From the NCBI GenBank assembly GCA_946415365.1, contig CAMKSE010000008.1, positions 1 through 64,000 of the forward strand: a stretch of DNA of 64,000 nucleotides, in the 5' to 3' direction. Of the stretch, positions 1-8,237 are shown one piece after another. The notes under the pieces were generated by a model. It was given only the letters and a program-made list of their open reading frames with translations, was not told where the DNA came from and made no database searches. A program made the position numbers and the translations under genes. The DNA comes from an uncultured Prevotellaceae bacterium. Lineage in GTDB: Bacteria > Bacteroidota > Bacteroidia > Bacteroidales > Bacteroidaceae. Position 1 is the first letter of the stretch, and each line of letters begins with the position of its first letter.

Positions 1-59
1 CATAATAACACATTTTATTGTTCATAAATGTGTCTACCTATATCAGTATAAGTCAGTAA

Positions 60-110
60 GGTGCACACTTGGGGCATAGTAGGGGCAGGGTTTCTCGCCA
101 ACTGTGCACC
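60..110. repeat. Inverted repeat in gene-free DNA
   Basis: Arms GGTGCACACTTGG (60-72) and CCAACTGTGCACC (98-110) pair at 12 of 13 positions around a 25-base loop, and the flanks extend the pairing with one bulge. The loop and the DNA after it (to about 165) repeat the word GGGGCA several times. Bases 1-393 hold no convincing gene. The element could be a transcript-end structure or the edge of an element to the left; its function is unknown. Confidence 0.5.
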
Positions 111-218
111 TACTAACTATATTGGAATCAACATATTAACCGCAAAAGGGGCACAGGGGCATACTTTTTTCAATTTTTGCTACATGGAAAACGCATTATA
201 GCATATATAGTAGTTTTA

Positions 219-256
219 GAAGGTAGTCGTCATTCCAATCGGCTACCTTCATTTTT
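219..256 (+). terminator. Hairpin with T tract
   Basis: GAAGGTAG (219-226) and CTACCTTC (243-250) form an 8-bp stem followed by ATTTTT. The shape fits an intrinsic terminator for a plus-strand transcript entering from the left edge. The 16-base loop is long, so this is only a moderate call. Confidence 0.4.
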
Positions 257-344
257 CGGTTAACCGGTCTTTTGTCTTCCACAGATATACGGGGTATGGA
301 ACTGTGTGTAAAAAGTGGAAATATCCAAGTTTCCGGGGCAATAA

Positions 345-376
345 TTTGGCTTTTCCGGATAAATGCGCTACCTTTG
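345..376 (+). promoter_or_regulatory. Promoter of the M16 peptidase gene
   Basis: TTTG at 345-348 and TACCTTTG at 369-376 match the Bacteroidetes -33 and -7 elements with 20 bases between them. The ATG at 394 follows 17 bases after the -7 element. Confidence 0.65.
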
Positions 377-393
377 CAGCCTAAAAACGTTTT

Positions 394-1623
394 ATGACGA
401 AGTACAACACATATACGCTTGAGAATGGGCTGCGGATCATCCACCTGCCGATGGATTCACAGGTGGTGTATTGTGGCTATGAGATAGCGGCTGGGGCTCG
501 TGACGAGCAGCCTGGAGAGGAAGGACTGGCGCATTTCTGTGAGCACATGACTTTCAAGGGCACGGAGCGCCGCAATGCCTTGCAGGTGATAAACGCTTTG
601 GAAAGCGTGGGCGGGGAGCTGAATGCCTTTACCAATAAGGAGGATACCGTGTTTTATGCTGCCGTTACGAAGGAGCACATCGCCAAAGCGGTGAACCTGC
701 TGACGGATATCGTGTTCCACAGCCAGTATCCTCAGCATGAGATCGACAAGGAGGTGGAGGTGATTTGCGATGAGATCGAGAGTTACAATGACTCGCCTGC
801 CGAACTGATTTATGATGAGTTTGAGAACCTGCTCTTCGAAGGCCATCCCCTTGGGCATAACATCCTCGGCACGGCTGAATTGCTGCGTACTTTCACGACG
901 GCCGATGCGTTGAGGTTCACGCGTCGCCACTATCGTCCTGACAATGCCGTGTTCTTCGTATATGGAGATGTGGATTTTAAGCGACTTTGCAGGTTGCTTG
1001 AAAAGTCTACAGATGATTTGCTGGCAAACCCACTATCTGTTCAGCCTCAAGAGTATTCAGCAGTAACCAGTAAACCGTCAACAATAAGCAAAAAACTTGG
1101 AACTCATCAGGCTCATGTGATGCTTGGCACTTGTGCCTACCGTTATGATGATCCGCGTCGTATGTCGTTATACCTATTGAATAATATATTAGGCGGTCCA
1201 GGGATGAACGCCCATCTGAACCTTTCTCTACGAGAGCGTCACGGACTGGTATATACCGTGGAGAGCACGATGGCCAGTTATTCTGACACGGGTATGTGGT
1301 GCGTCTATTTCGGCTGTGACCACCACGATGTCAACCGTTGCCTGCGACTCGTGCATCGTGAGTTGGATCGTTTTGTGCAGAAACAGTTGTCTGATGCCCA
1401 ATTGTCCGCAGCCAAGCGCCAGCTGAAGGGACAACTCGCCATTGCCTGTGACAACCGTGAGCAGTTCGCCCTCGACTTCGGACGCAGTTTCCTGCATCAT
1501 GGCCATGAGCGCGACCTTGAAATGCTCTTCCGCAAGATAGATATGGTCAGTGCCTCAGACATACAACAAGTGGCCTGCGAACTCTTTTCCGCAGACCACC
1601 TGTCGACGCTGATTTTCAAATGA
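394..1623 (+). CDS. M16 family zinc peptidase (processing-protease type)
   Basis: A 409-residue single-unit M16 peptidase. The inverted zinc motif HFCEH lies at residues 47-51, followed by the usual downstream glutamate region with the motif EVEVICDEIES. The C-terminal half has the M16 companion domain, including GGPGMNAHLNLSLRE. No signal peptide is visible, so it is probably cytoplasmic, although some Bacteroidetes relatives act in the periplasm. Members of the family degrade or process short peptides. It has its own promoter and converges on the sigma factor gene, with only 2 bases between the two stop codons. The substrate cannot be told from the sequence. Confidence 0.9.
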   Translation: MTKYNTYTLENGLRIIHLPMDSQVVYCGYEIAAGARDEQPGEEGLAHFCEHMTFKGTERRNALQVINALESVGGELNAFTNKEDTVFYAAVTKEHIAKAVNLLTDIVFHSQYPQHEIDKEVEVICDEIESYNDSPAELIYDEFENLLFEGHPLGHNILGTAELLRTFTTADALRFTRRHYRPDNAVFFVYGDVDFKRLCRLLEKSTDDLLANPLSVQPQEYSAVTSKPSTISKKLGTHQAHVMLGTCAYRYDDPRRMSLYLLNNILGGPGMNAHLNLSLRERHGLVYTVESTMASYSDTGMWCVYFGCDHHDVNRCLRLVHRELDRFVQKQLSDAQLSAAKRQLKGQLAIACDNREQFALDFGRSFLHHGHERDLEMLFRKIDMVSASDIQQVACELFSADHLSTLIFK

Positions 1624-1625
1624 GG

Positions 1626-2117
1626 TTACGAAGCGTAACGCCAAAGGTATTGGCGCATGGCCTTGCGGGCGAAGCCTAAGCGGTGCTCCACGGACTTGTA
1701 GCCCTCACCGAGTTCCTGGGAAATCTCGCTGACCTTCATGCCACCGTAGATATGCATGCGATATATCTCGCGGCAGTTCTCAGGCAGGCGGGCCAGTCCT
1801 CGCTCCAACCGCTCCGTAATCTCACGTACGGAGAATACCGACTCCTGACTCCTGATGCCCTGACTCTTGATATAGTGCTCATACTCCTCATAATTGGTAT
1901 GACGGCGATAGTAATCAGTGATAAGGTTACGTGCGATGGTATAGACCAGCGAAGGGAGCGTTACCTCGGAAATCATCTTGTCTGTAGTCAGCAACTTGAG
2001 GAAGACATTCTGCACGATGTCTTCCGCAAAGTCACTTCCTCCGAGACGACTGCTGACGAAAGCCAGCAGTTCGTCTCGGTGAGAGATATAATATTCAGTG
2101 ATCAATGCATGATTCAT
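1626..2117 (-). CDS. ECF-type RNA polymerase sigma factor
   Basis: A 163-residue sigma-70 family protein of the extracytoplasmic-function type. Region 2 is seen around EDIVQNVFLKLL and region 4 around GYKSVEHRLGFARKAMRQYL; there is no region 1 or 3. It directs RNA polymerase to alternative promoters. It is the last gene behind the symporter (3150-4595) and GH43 (2130-3131) in the same direction, 12 bases after the GH43 stop codon, so it is probably co-transcribed with them. No FecR-type anti-sigma gene lies next to it. The linker between regions contains SQGIRSQES, encoded by a 7-base tandem tract at about 1840-1867. Confidence 0.88.
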   Translation of the reverse strand: MNHALITEYYISHRDELLAFVSSRLGGSDFAEDIVQNVFLKLLTTDKMISEVTLPSLVYTIARNLITDYYRRHTNYEEYEHYIKSQGIRSQESVFSVREITERLERGLARLPENCREIYRMHIYGGMKVSEISQELGEGYKSVEHRLGFARKAMRQYLWRYAS

Positions 2118-2129
2118 AATGCATGAAAA

Positions 2130-3131
2130 TCACTCATTGATGACCTTCTGAATGGTGCCGTCCTCATTGTAGAACAGGCGCTGTACCTTCAGCGAGCGCA
2201 GATGGGTTACGTCGTTGGAGGGTACACAGTCGTGATAGAACAGGAACCATTCGCCCTTGTACTGCACGATGCTGTGGTGCGTTGTCCAGCCTACGACGGG
2301 ATCAAGGAGTACGCCCTGATAGGTGAACGGGCCGTAGGGATTGTCGCCGATGGCATAGCAGAGGAAGTGGCTGTCGCCAGTGGAATAGCTGAAGTAATAC
2401 TTGCCGTTGTACTTGTGCATCCACGAAGCCTCGAAGAAGCGGTGGGGGTCACCAGCCTTCAGGGGCTGTCCGTCCTTGTCGATGACGATGACATCGTGCG
2501 GAGCCTCGGCAAACTGCATCACATCGTCGCTCAGACGTACCACGCTGCTGGGCAGTGCGGGAACATCGGCAGGCGCAAAGAGCTGGGTTTTCTTATCGGC
2601 AGCAGGGCCAAGGTCGATGCCTTCCTTCAGAAGTTTCTGCGGAGCCTTGTACCACTGGAGCTGTCCGCCCCAGAGGCCACCGAAATAACAGTAGATCTGT
2701 CCGTCGTCGTCCTTGAACACGCAGGGGTCTATGGAGTAGGAGCCGCGCATGGGGTGCTCTTGGGGGATGAACGGACCTTCGGGCTTGTCGGCCACAGCCA
2801 CGCCGAGGTGGAACACGCCATTGTAGTCCTTGGCAGAGAAAATGAGATAGTACTTGCCGTCTTTTTCTACAACATCGTTGTCCCACATCTGTTTCTCAGC
2901 CCAGGCTACCTGCTCCACATCGAGAATCTTACCGTAGTCAGTAACCTCACCATTCTCCACGTCCTCCATGGAGATCACGTGGTAGTCCTTCATCTGGAAG
3001 TGGCCACCGTCGTCGTCGAAGGCAGCACCAGCCTCCCAGTCATGGCTGGGATAGACGAAGAGTTTTCCATTAAACACATTGGCAGACGGATCTGCGTAAA
3101 AATCATTTGGATAAAGATAACGTGGTTTCAT
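2130..3131 (-). CDS. GH43 family beta-xylosidase or arabinofuranosidase, cytoplasmic
   Basis: A 333-residue five-bladed propeller enzyme of glycoside hydrolase family 43. The expected acidic residues are visible: the early Asp in FYADPSANVFNG, the middle Asp in SIDPCVFKDDDG and the acid Glu in HRFFEASWMHKYNG. There is no signal peptide, so it should act in the cytoplasm on short xylo- or arabino-oligosaccharides. It follows the sugar symporter gene by 18 bases. A cation-symporter plus cytoplasmic GH43 pair is the arrangement known from the xylan genes xynD-xynB of Prevotella bryantii, which makes beta-xylosidase the first guess. Arabinofuranosidase activity cannot be excluded. Confidence 0.88.
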   Translation of the reverse strand: MKPRYLYPNDFYADPSANVFNGKLFVYPSHDWEAGAAFDDDGGHFQMKDYHVISMEDVENGEVTDYGKILDVEQVAWAEKQMWDNDVVEKDGKYYLIFSAKDYNGVFHLGVAVADKPEGPFIPQEHPMRGSYSIDPCVFKDDDGQIYCYFGGLWGGQLQWYKAPQKLLKEGIDLGPAADKKTQLFAPADVPALPSSVVRLSDDVMQFAEAPHDVIVIDKDGQPLKAGDPHRFFEASWMHKYNGKYYFSYSTGDSHFLCYAIGDNPYGPFTYQGVLLDPVVGWTTHHSIVQYKGEWFLFYHDCVPSNDVTHLRSLKVQRLFYNEDGTIQKVINE

Positions 3132-3149
3132 AATGCTTATAATTATGTT

Positions 3150-4595
3150 TTATTCGATATTCTCTTCCTTTGCCAGACGTCGCCGTGCATCAAGTTCTGC
3201 CTGCATGTTCTCATTATATTCCTTACTGATGGGATAGAAATACAGGGCGAGCACTCCTACGCCGAAGAGTATGGCCGGAACGATGCTCGATACGAGGCGT
3301 ATACCCTCCATGGCACTCTCGTTCTGGATGGCACTACCACCGGACACATAACCGAACATGCTGATGATCACACCGGCGATGGCACCGCCAAGGCCAAGAC
3401 CGAGTTTCAGTGCCAGCGTGATGCCTGAGAAGCAGAATCCCGTGGCACGACGATAGTTCTCATACTCTATATGGTCGGCTACGTCGCCAATCATCGCCCA
3501 GAGCAGCGGCACTGTCGGGGCATAGGCGAGCGATTTCAAGATGTTGAGCACAAATATCAGACTGATGTCCGTGGGCGAGGGGATGTAGAAGAGAGCAGTG
3601 AAGAATGCCGTCAATGAGAGACTAATAATAAACACCTTCTTCTTGCCGTATTTGTTGGCCAGGACCCTCGACAAACAGATGACACCGATGAACTGTACGA
3701 TGGCGGTTGTCATGTTGAAGACGGAGTAGCCTATGGAGTAGGCTTCCTTCTGCTCTATCTCCAGTCCGAACAGCGACAGGAAGTCGTAAAGCGATTTCTG
3801 GTCGATATTATACTGGAAATAGAAGTTCATGGCCGACCCCCACATGGACAGGGTGATGAAGATGGCAAAGGTGAGCAGGGCCATGGAGTTCCACGAAACA
3901 TCAGAGACGGTGTCCTTGATGTCCTCCTTAATATCTTTCACCTGCATGGGAGGTGGCTGGATGCGTTCCTTCGTCACCAAGAAGGTGATGAGGAAAAGGA
4001 AGATGGCTATGATGGCGAAGAGTCCAATGGTGGTTACCCAACCACGCTGCTGATTGCCTTGCCCGAGATTGTCCACAAGGGGAAGCGTCAGTCCCTGTAC
4101 CACGAACTGTGCAATGGTGACGGCGATGAATCGTATGGTGGTGATGCTCGTGCGCTCCCTGATGTCGCTGGTCATCACCCCACCCAATGAGGTGTAGGGG
4201 ATGTTGTTGAACGAGTAGACAGTCATCAGCAGCACGTAGGAGATGGTGGCATAGAGAGCTACCGCAGATTTATCCTGGATGCCGGGATTATAGAAAGCGA
4301 GGACGTAGAAGATAGCGAAGGGTATCGCTGTCCAGATAAGCCAAGGGCGGAACTTACCCCATCTTGTCCTTGTACGGTCGGCAAGGATACCAACCGCGGG
4401 ATCCACGATGATAGCTGAAATGCTACCTATCATCAGGATGGATCCGGCCACAGCCCCGTCCAACCCGAATATGTCTGTATAGAATTTCAATTGGAAGATG
4501 ACCATCATCTGGAATACCAGATTGGCGGCCATGTCTCCTAAGGAGTAGCCCAATTTCTCTCCAATTGATACTTTTTGTGAAGAACGAACCCTCAT
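3150..4595 (-). CDS. GPH-family (glycoside-cation symporter) MFS transporter
   Basis: An inner-membrane sugar:cation symporter with about 12 membrane segments and the family start SIGEKLGYSLGDMAANLVFQ. The loop GILADRTRTRWGKFRPW is the typical MelB/XynD-type signature. I chose the ATG at 4595 (481 residues). A TTG at 4619 is possible, but it lies close behind the -7 element at 4638-4645. It leads an operon with the GH43 and sigma factor genes. It probably imports xylosides or arabinosides for the cytoplasmic GH43. It is divergent from the acetylesterase gene. Confidence 0.88.
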   Translation of the reverse strand: MRVRSSQKVSIGEKLGYSLGDMAANLVFQMMVIFQLKFYTDIFGLDGAVAGSILMIGSISAIIVDPAVGILADRTRTRWGKFRPWLIWTAIPFAIFYVLAFYNPGIQDKSAVALYATISYVLLMTVYSFNNIPYTSLGGVMTSDIRERTSITTIRFIAVTIAQFVVQGLTLPLVDNLGQGNQQRGWVTTIGLFAIIAIFLFLITFLVTKERIQPPPMQVKDIKEDIKDTVSDVSWNSMALLTFAIFITLSMWGSAMNFYFQYNIDQKSLYDFLSLFGLEIEQKEAYSIGYSVFNMTTAIVQFIGVICLSRVLANKYGKKKVFIISLSLTAFFTALFYIPSPTDISLIFVLNILKSLAYAPTVPLLWAMIGDVADHIEYENYRRATGFCFSGITLALKLGLGLGGAIAGVIISMFGYVSGGSAIQNESAMEGIRLVSSIVPAILFGVGVLALYFYPISKEYNENMQAELDARRRLAKEENIE

Positions 4596-4637
4596 CGCCT
4601 TGCTTTCTGATCTGAACAATTAAATAGATTTTGTTTG

Positions 4638-4645
4638 CAAAGGTA
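4638..4645 (-). promoter_or_regulatory. -7 element for the symporter-GH43-sigma operon
   Basis: TACCTTTG on the minus strand, about 42 bases upstream of the ATG at 4595. The divergent spacer to 4777 may hold shared operators; none stands out. Confidence 0.55.
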
Positions 4646-4751
4646 AGGAAAAATATCCCATTTGACATTATGATTTGTTACAGATGCTTTTTGAATTGTT
4701 TCATTGGATAAGAAAAACCGCCATTTTTACCATTTCATCGAAGATATTTAT

Positions 4752-4759
4752 TATATTTG
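4752..4759 (+). promoter_or_regulatory. -7 element for the acetylesterase gene
   Basis: TATATTTG fits TAnnTTTG and lies 17 bases before the ATG at 4777. It falls inside the longer open frame that begins at 4675, which argues for 4777 as the true start. Confidence 0.6.
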
Positions 4760-4776
4760 CAACATCAAAACGACAA

Positions 4777-6738
4777 ATGATGAAGAGATTTGTTATTTTT
4801 TTTGTTGCATTCTTGAGTGTGGCAATAGCAGGGGCAAAGGTGTCTCTGCCCCAATTGTTCCAGTCGGGAATGGTTCTTCAGCGTGGTAAAGCCATACCTG
4901 TGTGGGGTAAGGCTGAACCCGGTGAGACGGTTACGGTACGTTTTAACAAGAAGGAATTTACGACTACTGCCGACGCAGACGGCAACTGGCGTGTGGACCT
5001 TCCGAAGATGAAGGCAGGAGGACCGTATGAGTTAAGCATTAATGATTTAGAATTAAAAGATATCCTGATTGGTGATGTGTGGCTCTGTTCAGGACAGTCG
5101 AACATCGACGTGCATATTGAGAGGGTTTATCCGCAGTATGTGCAGGTGGTTGATAGTTACGAGAACCCCAAGATCAGGTTATTCCGTGTGCAGAACGATA
5201 CCGATACCCACGGTGTGAAGGATGATATCCGTCCCACCAGTATCAACTGGAAGCCGTTGAACAAACAGAATGCCTGGCCATTCTCTGCTGTAGGCTATTT
5301 CCTCGGCAAACGAATGTATGAGAAGACAGGCGTGCCTCAGGGTATCATCGTCAACAGTTGGGGTGGTACTCCCATTGAGGCGTGGATTTCTGCCGATTCC
5401 CTTCAGCAAGACTATCCCATGCTGTTGAAGAAGACGGCCATCTATCAGAACGATGAATATGTAAGGACACAGATGAGGGCTAATGCTGTGGCCTCCAGAC
5501 AATGGAGCGATATGCTCGACAAGTCGGATTCCATCAGTTCCTTTATCCTTCCCGAATATGATGATGCCGCTTGGAAGGAGATTAACCAGAATAGTTGGCA
5601 ATGGCGTGGCAGCGGCAGTGTGTGGCTCCGACAGCATATATATATAGATAATGTACACGCGAGGAAACCCGCCCGTCTGTTGCTTGGCACACTCTTCGAT
5701 CAGGATGTCACCTATCTGAATGGCAAGGAGATAGGCCATACTTATTATCAATATCCTCCGCGACGCTACGACATCCCCGAGGGACTGCTCCGTGAGGGTG
5801 ACAACGTCATCACCGTGCGCTTCATCAACAAGTTCGGAGCCGTTCATTTCATTCCAGAGAAACCCTATCTGATTGCTTTCGGCGACGACCGCTACTCGCT
5901 GAATCCCCTTCCGGAAGATGTCATTCTGCTTAGCGATACGTGGAAGATGCAGGTTGGTGCCGAGATGCCCTCGTGCCCCAGCAGTGATGTGTCGCTGCAG
6001 AATCTGCCTACGACGCTCTATAACGCTGTACTCTATCCCTTGGCTCCCTATGCCATCAGTGGTGTGGTGTGGTATCAGGGAGAGTCGAATACAGGTAATC
6101 CTGCCCCATATGCCGACTATCTGAAAAAGATGATTGGCTGTTGGCGTGACCGTTGGCAGGATCAGCAGATGCCATTTGTTATCGTACAGTTAGCCAACTA
6201 CGATGGTCGTCAGCAGACAGGTTTCCCGAGACCTATTACTTATCAGTCCGATCCCGTCAACAGTGGTTGGGCTCAGTTGCGAGAGGCCCAGCGTCTCGTT
6301 GCCAAAGGCGATCCTTATGCGGAATTGGCTGTCATCAACGACCTCGGAGAGACCGTAGATATCCATCCTCTTCGTAAGAAAGAGGTGGCAGGACGCATTG
6401 CACAATGCTTCGACCGTCTGGTATACAAGGAGAAGGTTACCCTTTCGCCCGAAGTGGTCTCCGTAGAGGTCAACGACGATAACATCATCCTCACCCTCGA
6501 CCAGCCCATAGAGGCAGGAGAGCTCCATGAGTTCGAGATTGCCGGAGAAGACGGCCGTTTCGTGAACGCTGAGGCCACTGCCTCTGGCAACAGGATAGAG
6601 GTGAAGGGAGTCGGGAGTCAGGAGTCAGGGTCCAAGCTGATAATCCGTTATGCCTGGAAGGACAATCCCCTGAAGGCAAACGTGCGCTCTCTCACAGGAC
6701 TCCCCATGTCGTCATTCGAATTAAACATTAATAAATAA
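4777..6738 (+). CDS. Secreted SGNH carbohydrate acetylesterase (sialate O-acetylesterase family)
   Basis: From the ATG at 4777 the product is 653 residues with the signal peptide MMKRFVIFFVAFLSVAIAGA. SGNH hydrolase blocks are present: LCSGQSNID (nucleophile Ser), GVVWYQGESN, and a late DIHPLRKKEVAGR that supplies the Asp-His pair. A beta-sandwich region resembling GH2 sugar-binding domains is inserted in the middle, as in many Bacteroidetes members. The family removes acetyl groups from sialic acid or from plant polysaccharides. The neighbours here are xyloside-type genes, so acetyl-xylan or oligosaccharide deacetylation is more likely. A 7-base repeat tract at about 6607-6630 encodes GVGSQESGSK near the C-terminus. 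Confidence 0.85.
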   Translation: MMKRFVIFFVAFLSVAIAGAKVSLPQLFQSGMVLQRGKAIPVWGKAEPGETVTVRFNKKEFTTTADADGNWRVDLPKMKAGGPYELSINDLELKDILIGDVWLCSGQSNIDVHIERVYPQYVQVVDSYENPKIRLFRVQNDTDTHGVKDDIRPTSINWKPLNKQNAWPFSAVGYFLGKRMYEKTGVPQGIIVNSWGGTPIEAWISADSLQQDYPMLLKKTAIYQNDEYVRTQMRANAVASRQWSDMLDKSDSISSFILPEYDDAAWKEINQNSWQWRGSGSVWLRQHIYIDNVHARKPARLLLGTLFDQDVTYLNGKEIGHTYYQYPPRRYDIPEGLLREGDNVITVRFINKFGAVHFIPEKPYLIAFGDDRYSLNPLPEDVILLSDTWKMQVGAEMPSCPSSDVSLQNLPTTLYNAVLYPLAPYAISGVVWYQGESNTGNPAPYADYLKKMIGCWRDRWQDQQMPFVIVQLANYDGRQQTGFPRPITYQSDPVNSGWAQLREAQRLVAKGDPYAELAVINDLGETVDIHPLRKKEVAGRIAQCFDRLVYKEKVTLSPEVVSVEVNDDNIILTLDQPIEAGELHEFEIAGEDGRFVNAEATASGNRIEVKGVGSQESGSKLIIRYAWKDNPLKANVRSLTGLPMSSFELNINK

Positions 6739-6784
6739 TAAAATAAATAATAAACAAATAAATAATAAATAATAAATTAAAATT

Positions 6785-8173
6785 ATGGCAACAGCAAACG
6801 AATCAAAAGGCTTTTACAAGCTATCCTGGATTCAGCGCATCGGCTTCGGTTCTGGAGACCTGGCGCAGAATCTGATCTTTCAGGTCATCTGTACTTATCT
6901 GCTTTTCTTCTACACCGACATCTACGGACTGACACCGTCGGCGGTGGCCGTGATGTTTCTGGTGGGTAATGTGGCAAACGTCATTTGGGACCCCATTGTG
7001 GGCGCTCTCATCGACAAGAGTAATCCCCGTTACGGCAAATACCGTTCCTATCTGCTTTATGTCGGTATTCCGCTTTCGGGCTTCGCCATCCTCTGCTTCT
7101 ACAATGGTTTTGCACCGTCGCTGATATATGCCTACGTCACTTATATCTCCATGCAGCTGCTTTACACGTTTATCAACGTACCCTACGGAGCCCTGAACTC
7201 CTCGCTGACACGTGACACGAATGAGATTACCATCCTTACCTCAGTGCGTATGTTCATGGCCAACCTCGGTGGTTTGGCTGTAAACTCTGGTCTGCCTTTG
7301 TTCATCGCTCTGATTGCCGGTGCACCGTCCGACAGCCTTCCGAAGGATCCTTCCGCATGGTTCACCACGATGACCATCTATGCCATCATAGGTTTCTGCC
7401 TGCTTTTGTTTTGCTTCACGCAGTGTAAGGAGCGTGTCGTCATGGATGCGAAAGTGACAGAGGACGTGAAGGTCAGCGACCTTTGGATGGAGTTCCTCCG
7501 CAACCGTCCCTTGCGTGTGCTCGCCTTCTTCTTCATCACCGCCTTTGCCATGATGTCTGTCGGTAATGCCGCAGGTGCTTATTTCATGAACAGTAACTTG
7601 CACGGCTCGGCTCAGGAACTGTCGATATTCATGGCCCTGGGTTCGATTCCGGCATTTATCTTCATGCCGTTGGTACCTTGGTTCAAGCGTATGGTTGGTA
7701 AGAAAAACATGTTCTATCTGTTCCTTGGTGCTGCTATCATCGGTATGGCCATGCTCTATTTCATTTCCAAGATGGAGAGTCCCAGCATGATGATGATCTA
7801 TGTGGCTCAGTTTATCAAGAGCACTGGCGTCATCGTGGCTACGGGTTATATGTGGGCGCTGGTGCCGGAGGTAATCTCCTATGGTGAGTACACCACTGGC
7901 CGTCGTATCTCTGGTATTGTCAACGCTCTGACAGGATTGTTCTTCAAGGCTGGTATGACCTTCGGAAGCATTGTAGGTCCGGCAGTGCTGGCTTTCGTTG
8001 GCTATAACAGCGCTACTATCGACCAGACGGCCTTTGCCGAGGAGGGTATTCTCTGGCTGGTCTGCGTCATTCCCGCCATCCTGCTCGCCCTTGCTATGTT
8101 CATCATCTCGAAGTATGAGTTGACCGATGAGGTGATCGACGATATCAATAAGAAGATCGAAGCAAGAAGCTAA
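6785..8173 (+). CDS. GPH-family MFS sugar symporter, second copy
   Basis: A 462-residue inner-membrane symporter of the same family as the product of 3150-4595, beginning KLSWIQRIGFGSGDLAQNLI. The cytoplasmic loop LIDKSNPRYGKYRSYLLY is in the expected place. It lies 46 bases after the acetylesterase gene in the same direction, so the two are probably co-transcribed. The AT-only spacer (6739-6784) is built of AATAA words. It is likely to import the deacetylated oligosaccharides; the sugar itself is unknown. Confidence 0.88.
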   Translation: MATANESKGFYKLSWIQRIGFGSGDLAQNLIFQVICTYLLFFYTDIYGLTPSAVAVMFLVGNVANVIWDPIVGALIDKSNPRYGKYRSYLLYVGIPLSGFAILCFYNGFAPSLIYAYVTYISMQLLYTFINVPYGALNSSLTRDTNEITILTSVRMFMANLGGLAVNSGLPLFIALIAGAPSDSLPKDPSAWFTTMTIYAIIGFCLLLFCFTQCKERVVMDAKVTEDVKVSDLWMEFLRNRPLRVLAFFFITAFAMMSVGNAAGAYFMNSNLHGSAQELSIFMALGSIPAFIFMPLVPWFKRMVGKKNMFYLFLGAAIIGMAMLYFISKMESPSMMMIYVAQFIKSTGVIVATGYMWALVPEVISYGEYTTGRRISGIVNALTGLFFKAGMTFGSIVGPAVLAFVGYNSATIDQTAFAEEGILWLVCVIPAILLALAMFIISKYELTDEVIDDINKKIEARS

Positions 8174-8237
8174 TTCTGCAGCTTACACAATAAAAAGGGA
8201 CGGAAGAACGTTATTATCCTAAAGATTTCAGCAGAAC

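Noticed and set aside
196..444. 82-residue minus-strand frame overlapping the start of the M16 gene
   Set aside because: It runs across the M16 promoter and start codon, has no recognisable domain, and the region is better explained by signals and spacer DNA.
2202..3428. Long (408-residue) plus-strand frame opposite GH43 and the symporter end
   Set aside because: Its sequence is a shadow of the well-supported GH43 and symporter frames, rich in Val, His and Gly as expected for antisense reading.
4675..4776. Extended N-terminus for the acetylesterase
   Set aside because: The extension crosses the -7 element at 4752-4759 and would bury a good signal peptide that starts at 4777.
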